DNA from: an uncultured Brevinema sp.
Lineage (GTDB): Bacteria > Spirochaetota > Brevinematia > Brevinematales > Brevinemataceae
Direction: 5' to 3'
DNA length: 18,999 bases
Assembly: GCA_947040475.1 (NCBI GenBank)
Contig: CAMRBT010000007.1
Coordinates: forward strand, 1 to 18,999
Shown: positions 13,159 to 18,999 of the stretch, one piece after another
How the letters are laid out: the number at the start of each line of letters is the position of its first letter
Position numbering within the stretch: the first letter of the stretch is position 1
Translations under genes and position numbers: made by a program
Notes under the pieces: model-generated
Told to the model about the DNA's origin: nothing
Databases searched by the model: none
What the model saw: only the letters and a program-made list of their open reading frames with translations

Positions 13159-13749
13159 ATGGCATTAAAAAATATGGTTACTTATATCCAAGAACAAGTT
13201 CATACAGAAATTGAAGATCAGTTCAACAAAGCAAAAATTGAGGCAACGCAATCTTTTATTACCTTGGGTGAAGAATTAGATGAGAATCAAGAAAGTAAAA
13301 TCTATCAAATTACTGATAGACTTTTAAAACAAGAAAATATGCTCAAAGCAGAGCAAGATTTTATTATAGCTAATAAACAACTTACTTTAGAACAAGAATT
13401 TACAGAAGAGTTTATTCAAGAACTAAAAGCAGCTTTATTAAATTATACACATACGAATAAAGAAAAATATCAACAAATACTACAATCTTGGCTTGTAAAA
13501 GTCAACGAAGCTCTTCAAGGTATGAAAATAGCGATTACCGTGAATGAGCGTGATGTAGCATTAATAAAACAATTATTAACGTCTCTATCTATTTCAGGGC
13601 ATGTAGACAGTTCTCCAAAAATAAAGGCTGGACTATATGTAGAAGGGGAAAGTGGCGTTATTGTCGATTTGACTTTTAACACATTATTTATAGAAAGAAA
13701 AGAAAAGCTATTGAATATCTCTATGCAGATATTGAAGGAGAACTTGTGA
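13159..13749 (+). CDS. V/A-type ATPase subunit E (peripheral stalk)
   Basis: 196 residues with GGGAG upstream. The N-terminal half (about 10-95) is a long charged helix rich in Glu, Gln and Lys (EDQFNKAKIEA, EFIQELKAALLNYTHTNKEKY). The C-terminal half is the alpha/beta domain that caps the A/B hexamer (about 110-196, ending GVIVDLTFNTLFIERKEKLL). It pairs with subunit G to form the peripheral stalk that stops the A3B3 head from rotating. The stop codon overlaps the GTG start of subunit A by four bases. Confidence 0.88.
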   Translation: MALKNMVTYIQEQVHTEIEDQFNKAKIEATQSFITLGEELDENQESKIYQITDRLLKQENMLKAEQDFIIANKQLTLEQEFTEEFIQELKAALLNYTHTNKEKYQQILQSWLVKVNEALQGMKIAITVNERDVALIKQLLTSLSISGHVDSSPKIKAGLYVEGESGVIVDLTFNTLFIERKEKLLNISMQILKENL

Positions 13750-15536
13750 AATTAATAGGAAAAATTACCCGTATTAATGGTCCTCTTGTAACAATGGAGA
13801 TCACTGATATTGTCCAATTGATGGAAATGGTCTACGTTTCTCACCTAAAATTAATTGGTGAAATTTTAAGTATAGAAGAAAAAACCGCTGTTATTCAAGT
13901 ATACGAAGCAACAGAAGGATTAAAATTAGATGATGTTATCTACGGATCAGGTTTACCTTTATCTGTAGAATTAGGACCGGGATTACTTTCTCAAATATTT
14001 GATGGTATTCAACGTCCTCTTAAAGCAATTGCAGAAGAGTCAAAAAGTATTTTCTTAAAAAGAGGGATCGTAGTATCACCTCTCAATAGAACCAAAAAGT
14101 GGGCTTTTACTCCTAAAATAGCAGTCAATGATGAACTTAGTAAAGGTGCTATTCTTGGGACACTCCCTGAAACAGAACTAGTATTACATAGTGTTATGCT
14201 CGCTCCGAATATGTCAGGACTTGTTAAATCTATTGTTGGTGCTGGTGAATATACCATAGACGATGTTATTGGAACTTTAGAAGATGAACACGGTACTATC
14301 CACGAACTCAAGCTAGCTCATCGTTGGCCTGTAAAATTAGCAAGACCTTACAAAACTAGATATTTACCTACACAACCATTACTTACAGGACAAAGAATTA
14401 TTGATATTTTCTTCCCTGTTGCTAAAGGTGGAGCTGTTGCTATTCCTGGTGGTTTTGGTACTGGTAAAACTATTACTCAACACCAATTAGCAAAATGGTC
14501 TGATGCTCAGATTGTTGTTTATGTCGGTTGTGGAGAACGTGGTAACGAAATTACAGAAGTACTAGAAGAATTCCCACAATTAATAGATCCTCATACAGGT
14601 AGACCTCTCTTTGATAGAACAGTAATGATAGCTAATACTTCTAATATGCCTGTAACTGCCCGTGAAGCTTCAATTTATACTGGTATTACTATTGCTGAAT
14701 ATTATAGAGATATGGGTTATGATGTAGCGGTAATGGCGGATTCATCTTCTCGTTGGGCGGAAGCCTTGAGAGAATTATCTGGACGCTTGGAAGAGATTCC
14801 TGCTGAAGAAGGTTTCCCAGCATATCTAGGTTCAAAATTAGCATCATTTTATGAAAGAGCTGGAAATGTTCAAGTACAAAGTGGTATCAACGGATCTGTA
14901 ACAATGATCGCTGCTGTGTCCCCTCCTGGAGGAGACTTCTCAGAACCTGTTACTCAAAACACAAAACGTTTTGTTCGTGCTTTTTGGCAATTGGACAAAG
15001 CTCTTGCCTCTGCAAGACATTATCCTTCTATCAACTGGATTCATAGTTATAGTGAATATGCTGATTATGTATCTGATTGGTGGACAACAAATATAGATCC
15101 AGATGCAAAAACAATAAGACAAGAATCTTATGATCTCTTATTAAGAGAAGAAAAATTACAAAAAATCGTAAAATTAATAGGACCTGATGCTTTACCTGAT
15201 AGTGAACGCTTAGTACTTGAAATAGCACATATGCTCAAAGAGGGATTCCTCAAACAAAATGCTTATGATGAAGTAGATATGTATACTGTTCCTAAAAAAC
15301 AATTGGCTATCCTTAAATTAATTATAACATTTTATAAAGAAGCAGAATCTATTATTCGTATGGGAGCACCTATTTTTGAAATTCGTGCTTTAGAATGTTT
15401 TCCTATGATTGTTCGTGCACGTTTAGATATCAAAAATGATGAACTAGATAAATTCGAAAAACTCTCTCTATTAATAAAAGATGAGCTTAATAGCTTACGC
15501 TTAAAATACGATAGAGCCGCAAAGGGAGCTAACTAA
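13746..15536 (+). CDS. V/A-type ATPase catalytic subunit A
   Basis: 596 residues. The GTG at 13746 overlaps the subunit E stop (GTGA) and has AAGGAG five bases before it, which settles the start. The Walker A loop is PGGFGTGKT (K241, T242), followed by the GCGERGNE catalytic motif (E264) and the Walker B region DVAVMADSSSRWAEALRE. The non-homologous insert typical of A subunits (about 115-200, MLAPNMSGLVKSIVGAGEYT) separates it from F-type beta. Three A subunits alternate with three B subunits and carry out ATP hydrolysis or synthesis coupled to ion movement through the K ring. Length is normal for the family. Confidence 0.97.
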   Translation: MKLIGKITRINGPLVTMEITDIVQLMEMVYVSHLKLIGEILSIEEKTAVIQVYEATEGLKLDDVIYGSGLPLSVELGPGLLSQIFDGIQRPLKAIAEESKSIFLKRGIVVSPLNRTKKWAFTPKIAVNDELSKGAILGTLPETELVLHSVMLAPNMSGLVKSIVGAGEYTIDDVIGTLEDEHGTIHELKLAHRWPVKLARPYKTRYLPTQPLLTGQRIIDIFFPVAKGGAVAIPGGFGTGKTITQHQLAKWSDAQIVVYVGCGERGNEITEVLEEFPQLIDPHTGRPLFDRTVMIANTSNMPVTAREASIYTGITIAEYYRDMGYDVAVMADSSSRWAEALRELSGRLEEIPAEEGFPAYLGSKLASFYERAGNVQVQSGINGSVTMIAAVSPPGGDFSEPVTQNTKRFVRAFWQLDKALASARHYPSINWIHSYSEYADYVSDWWTTNIDPDAKTIRQESYDLLLREEKLQKIVKLIGPDALPDSERLVLEIAHMLKEGFLKQNAYDEVDMYTVPKKQLAILKLIITFYKEAESIIRMGAPIFEIRALECFPMIVRARLDIKNDELDKFEKLSLLIKDELNSLRLKYDRAAKGAN

Positions 15537-16930
15537 TGGATTTACAAATTAAAAAAACTTATAAAGGTTTAAAATCAATTAATGGTCCTTTGATGGTCGT
15601 AAAAGCTGTTCCTGATGTTTCTTTTGGTGAATTAGCAGAAATCACTTTAAAAGATGGTTCAGTCAAATTGGCTGTCGTTATTGAAGTAAACAAAGATTCT
15701 ATCGTATTACAATTATATGGACATACTTCAGGTATTGAGCCAGATACAACACAAATCAAATTTTTACAACAAACCTTCCAATTAGGTGTTTCCGAAAAAA
15801 TGCTCGGTAGAGTATTCGATGGTTTAGGATCTCCTATTGATGGAATTCGTATGCCTGATGCGGACGAATATAGAGATATTAATGGAGAACCATTAAATCC
15901 TGTAGAAAGAGAATATCCTCACGATTTTATTCAAACAGGTATTTCCGCGATTGACGTGATGAATACTCTAGTTCGTGGACAAAAATTACCTATTTTTTCT
16001 AGTGCAGGTCTTCCTCATAATCAACTTGCAGCACAATTAACAGCTCAAGCAAAATCAAAAAGTGGAAATCCTTTTGCCGTGGTATTCGCAGCAATGGGTA
16101 TTAGACATGACGATGCTACTTATTTTATTGATTCTTTTAAAGAAACTGGTGCTCTTAATACAACTGCTTTATTTCTAAACTATGCTGATGATCCCGCTAT
16201 CGAAAGATTAGTTACTCCTAGAGTAGCGCTAACTTTAGCTGAATATTTGGCTTACGATAAAGGAATGGACGTATTAGTTATTCTTACCGACATGACGGCT
16301 TATGCAGAAGCATTAAGAGAAATCGCTGCAGCACGTGGTGAAGTGCCTTCTCGTAAAGGATTCCCAGGCTATATGTATTCTGATTTTTCTACTATTTATG
16401 AAAGAGCTGGACGTGTAAAAGGAAGAGAAGGTTCTGTTACTCAAGTACCTATTCTAACGATGCCTGGTGATGATATAACGCACCCAATCCCAGATTTAAC
16501 GGGTTATATCACAGAAGGTCAGATCGTATTAGATAGGAGCTTAAATGGTCAAAATATTCTCCCTCCTATCAATCTAATGCCATCTTTGTCTCGTTTGATG
16601 AAAGATGCTATTGGTAAAGATTTAACTAGAGAAGATCATCCAAAATTATTTATGCAATTATATGCTTCTTATGCAAAAGCTTTGGAAGTACGTGCTATTG
16701 CAGCTATCGTATCAGAAGAAGAGATGTCCGATTTAGATCGTCTATACTTAAAATTTGGTAGAGAATTTGAAAATAGATTTATCAATCAGAGTTTTCATGT
16801 GAATAGATCTATCGAAGAAAGTTTAAATCTTGCTTGGGAGATTCTATCTGTCCTCCCTAAAAGTGAATTGACCAACATTAGTACTAAAGAGCTTATTCTT
16901 TACTATGTAGGCAATACAGACGAAGACTAG
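15536..16930 (+). CDS. V/A-type ATPase subunit B
   Basis: 464 residues. The ATG at 15536 shares one base with the subunit A stop (TAATG), with AAGGGAG upstream. At the Walker A position it has SSAGLPHNQLAAQ, lacking GKT, as expected of the non-catalytic B subunit. Other family blocks are FAAMGIRHDDATYFID, VLVILTDMTAYAEALREIAA, GFPGYMYSDFSTIYERAGR and QVPILTMPGDDITHPIPDLTGYITEGQI. It supplies an arginine to the catalytic interface (family knowledge). Length is normal. Confidence 0.97.
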   Translation: MDLQIKKTYKGLKSINGPLMVVKAVPDVSFGELAEITLKDGSVKLAVVIEVNKDSIVLQLYGHTSGIEPDTTQIKFLQQTFQLGVSEKMLGRVFDGLGSPIDGIRMPDADEYRDINGEPLNPVEREYPHDFIQTGISAIDVMNTLVRGQKLPIFSSAGLPHNQLAAQLTAQAKSKSGNPFAVVFAAMGIRHDDATYFIDSFKETGALNTTALFLNYADDPAIERLVTPRVALTLAEYLAYDKGMDVLVILTDMTAYAEALREIAAARGEVPSRKGFPGYMYSDFSTIYERAGRVKGREGSVTQVPILTMPGDDITHPIPDLTGYITEGQIVLDRSLNGQNILPPINLMPSLSRLMKDAIGKDLTREDHPKLFMQLYASYAKALEVRAIAAIVSEEEMSDLDRLYLKFGREFENRFINQSFHVNRSIEESLNLAWEILSVLPKSELTNISTKELILYYVGNTDED

Positions 16931-16959
16931 GATAAAAAAGATAAAAATGAAGGTGTAAT

Positions 16960-17628
16960 ATGGCACAGAAAAATATAACTCCTACAAAAAGTAATTATAT
17001 AACACTTAAAGAAGATCTAATTTTAGCAAAAGAAGGGCATGGACTTTTAGAACAAAAACGTGAAGTTTTAGTTGTAAATTTAACGAACCTTGTAGCTCAA
17101 ATTAGAGAAACTCGTGGTAAACTCGATGAAAAATTATTTCAAAGTTTTCAACAATTGTCCTTAGTTCGCTTAGAAAGTGGCAGTGTTGTCTTAGATTTAA
17201 TGGTCAATAGTGTTGCTCAAGATTATGAAGTAGATGCTTTATCCCATTCTGTGATGGGTGTTGTCGCTCCAAAATTATTTTTTATAGAAAAAATATCTAA
17301 AAATAAATCTGCTGTCCCTATGGGGATTTCGGGATCGAGTCCTAATTTTGATAAATTACTGCAACTAACCCAAGAGATCAAACCTCTCATGGCGGAAGTG
17401 GCTTATTTAGAAAGTACGGCATGGAAACTTGTTACAGAAATTAAAAAAACACAGAGACGTATTAATGCCTTAGAGAATTTTGTTATTCCAGATACGCAAG
17501 ATACGATGAAATTTATTAAAGAAATATTAGAAGAAAAAGATAGAGAGACTTTGTTTCAAATAAAAAGAATCAAAGATAAACAACGAAAGACTCAAGCTCT
17601 TAAAAAGGAGACTTCCTATGATATGTAA
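16960..17628 (+). CDS. V/A-type ATPase subunit D (central shaft)
   Basis: 222 residues. N-terminal block ITPTKSNYITLKEDLILAKEGHGLLEQKREVLV matches the subunit D signature (PTkxxLxxLkxrLxxAxxGhxLLkxKRDxL). A second long helix near the C-terminus (about 150-215, ending RIKDKQRKTQALKKE) forms the antiparallel coiled coil that rotates inside the A3B3 head. The 3' end overlaps the start of the following universal-stress-protein gene by 11 bases. Confidence 0.93.
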   Translation: MAQKNITPTKSNYITLKEDLILAKEGHGLLEQKREVLVVNLTNLVAQIRETRGKLDEKLFQSFQQLSLVRLESGSVVLDLMVNSVAQDYEVDALSHSVMGVVAPKLFFIEKISKNKSAVPMGISGSSPNFDKLLQLTQEIKPLMAEVAYLESTAWKLVTEIKKTQRRINALENFVIPDTQDTMKFIKEILEEKDRETLFQIKRIKDKQRKTQALKKETSYDM

Positions 17629-18067
17629 AATATTCGTTCCTATTACAGGATCAGATGAAAGTAAATTTTCTATTGATAAAGCAGTAGAAATTGCAGCATC
17701 TCTTAATGCAAAAATTGTAGCTATAAATGTACTCGATAAAGATTCTTTGGCAAAATTACAACGTTATAAAATTTTTATTGAAGAAGAATCAGATGTCTTT
17801 GGCGAAAGTCTTAGACGAGATGCTGAAAAATATCTCAAATATGCACAAAATGTAGCAGACTCCTTCCATGTATCTATAGAAACTGTTCTATTAGAAGGGG
17901 AGCCTTATGGGGAAATTTTTAAATACATCAGAAATGATCCAGCTAGTCAAAAATTTGTCATGATTACTTCTACCAAAAACAGTGATAGTTTTATTGAATC
18001 ATTCGGTGCTTTAGAAAAAAAAATATTGCGTTCAGGTTTGTCTATTATGATTGCGGGAGATAAGTAG
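17618..18067 (+). CDS. Universal stress protein (UspA-like) inside the ATPase operon
   Basis: 149 residues, ATG at 17618 with AAGGAG seven bases upstream, overlapping subunit D by 11 bases. UspA features: KIFVPITGSDESKFSIDKAVEIAASLNAKIVAINVL at the N-terminus (first strand and helix), a middle helical part, VSIETVLLEGEPYGEIFKYI, and a C-terminal strand SIMIAG. The nucleotide-binding motif G-x2-G-x9-G(S/T) is not present; the matching region reads MITSTKNSDSFIESFGALE, so ATP binding is doubtful. The subunit G gene starts on the base after its stop, so the cell makes it as part of the ATPase operon. It might be a regulatory or assembly partner (inference). Confidence 0.82.
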   Translation: MICKIFVPITGSDESKFSIDKAVEIAASLNAKIVAINVLDKDSLAKLQRYKIFIEEESDVFGESLRRDAEKYLKYAQNVADSFHVSIETVLLEGEPYGEIFKYIRNDPASQKFVMITSTKNSDSFIESFGALEKKILRSGLSIMIAGDK

Positions 18068-18376
18068 ATGTCTATTATTGATCAAATTTGTGATATTGAA
18101 GAAACTCTAGTTAATTCACGTAAAGATGGCGAGCAAAAAATCCTACAAATGCACCAAGATTTCGCTGGAAAAAAAGCTAAAATGAGAGAACATTTTGTTC
18201 AGGAATTAGCTCAAAAAAATGTAGAACTTGAACAAGAAATGTTTGAGCGTGTAGAAGAGTATAAAGCTAACTTAGCAAAGTCTGGTAAAAATATCAAAGA
18301 ATTATTAACAACTGAGTTTGAAAGTAAAAAAAAAGATATTTTGCAGACAGTTTGTGAAAATTTTTGGAAAGAGTAA
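18068..18376 (+). CDS. V/A-type ATPase subunit G/H-like peripheral-stalk coiled coil
   Basis: 102 residues starting directly after the USP stop codon (TAG-ATG). Nearly the whole chain is one charged helix (IEETLVNSRKDGEQKILQMH, then QELAQKNVELEQEMFERVEE) with Ala/Lys/Glu heptad character. That fits subunit G (called H in archaea), the partner of subunit E in the peripheral stalk. The identification rests on composition, size and its place between D and C; sequence conservation in this family is low. Confidence 0.75.
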   Translation: MSIIDQICDIEETLVNSRKDGEQKILQMHQDFAGKKAKMREHFVQELAQKNVELEQEMFERVEEYKANLAKSGKNIKELLTTEFESKKKDILQTVCENFWKE

Positions 18377-18379
18377 TTT

Positions 18380-18949
18380 ATGATCTCAGTACAATATATA
18401 CCTTTATCTGTACGTGTTAGAGCTTGGAATTTGTCTTTATTTTCTCGTGAAGAATTAGAAGAATGCATACACGATGATGCTGCTACTTTCATGACCAAAG
18501 TAGCTAAAAAAGAAAAATATCAAACATTAGATACAAGCTCTTCTCAAAAATTTATTTCATCTACGCAAAATGCTATTTTAGATTATTTGAAAGTTGCGAT
18601 GTCCAATTCTTCAGGAGCTAGTAAAAAGTTTGTTAAAGAAATATTCCATGAATTTGAAATTCACAATCTCAAAAATGTTGTGCGTATGATTATTTCTGGA
18701 AAATTTCGAGACTATTTTTACCCTTATGAATTTACGGATACTATTACTCTTAAAAAACTTTCTGAAATAAGAAGTATTGGTGAGCTGGTTCAATTATTAG
18801 ATCACACTCCTTACCATATGTTTAGATCAATATTGGAACAAGTAGAGCAAGAAAAAAACACTCTCTATTGGGAATTGGCATTAGATAATTACTATATTAA
18901 TCGTGTTCATCATGTTTCACAAGGCTTGGATCTAGAAAGTAAAAAAGCG
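18380..18949 (+). CDS. V/A-type ATPase subunit C (d/AC39 family), 3' end missing
   Basis: 190 codons are visible from the ATG at 18380, three bases after the subunit G stop, to 18949 where adapter sequence begins. Reading the frame into the adapter gives a meaningless tail and should be ignored. Family features: VRAWNLSLFSREELEECI near the N-terminus, the block HEFEIHNLKNVVRMIISGKF (matching DxxNiknilR of the AC39/subunit C family), and SIGELVQLLDHTPYHMF. Full proteins are about 320-350 residues, so roughly 130-160 residues are missing. Subunit C couples the rotating shaft (D/F) to the K ring. Subunit I, not yet seen in the operon, would be expected downstream or elsewhere. Confidence 0.82.
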
Positions 18950-18999
18950 AGATCGGAAGAGCGTCGTGTAGGGAAAGAGTGTCTTCGCCTGTGTAGATC
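18950..18999. other. Illumina TruSeq-type adapter read-through (artefact)
   Basis: The final 50 bases begin AGATCGGAAGAGCGTCGTGT, continue with the rest of the constant read-1 adapter complement to 18982, have an 8-base index CTTCGCCT (18983-18990), and end with GTGTAGATC, the start of the P5 flow-cell sequence. It is not part of the genome. Confidence 0.97.

Noticed and set aside
18211..18498. Minus-strand ORF across the subunit G/C junction
   Set aside because: It overlaps two coding regions on the other strand and shows no recognisable features.

Overview
The window is low-GC bacterial chromosome. It looks most like a spirochaete, though this is inference from gene content and was not tested by a search. 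The pointers are an LptF/LptG-type permease, a bactofilin next to methionine aminopeptidase, a rotary ATPase of the V/A type rather than the F type, and a general AT-rich, Brachyspira/Brevinema-like composition. The last 50 bases (18950-18999) are not biological. They read as an Illumina TruSeq-type adapter with an index, so the window ends at the tip of a draft contig and the last gene is cut there.

Layout. 3-599 (+) is the C-terminal part of an LptF/LptG permease, open at the left edge. 604-3995 (-) is a recJ-holB pair; the RecJ carries a complete DEDDh (DnaQ-like) exonuclease domain inserted inside its own DHH catalytic region. 4247-5534 (+) is bactofilin followed by map, behind a good sigma-70-type promoter. 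5606-6655 (+) encodes an 11-residue-repeat protein with an EcsC-like C-terminal half. It meets feoB at a bidirectional terminator.

6723-9167 (-) is feoA-feoB for ferrous iron uptake. Divergent from it at 9341-9511 is a 56-residue FeoB-associated Cys-rich membrane peptide, whose promoter contains a perfect 9-1-9 palindrome (candidate iron-regulator site). A second small gene (50 aa, very basic, unknown) lies at 9600-9752, before another bidirectional terminator. 9842-11933 (-) is a tightly packed three-gene unit: an unknown helical protein, an EamA-family transporter and a HAD phosphatase.

11934-12301 is a gene-free regulatory stretch with a near-consensus promoter and three AGAAGTA half-sites. 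It drives a V/A-type ATPase operon in the order K-F-E-A-B-D-usp-G-C(partial). The rotor gene K comes first and is separated from the rest by a terminator-like hairpin spanning its stop codon, a plausible device for making more K than the other subunits. A universal-stress-protein gene sits inside the operon between the D and G subunits.

Most worth following up are the RecJ/DnaQ-type nuclease chimera, the K-F attenuator, the USP embedded in the ATPase operon, the two CxxC pairs in FeoA and the iron-linked small proteins. No rRNA, tRNA, CRISPR array or insertion sequence was seen.
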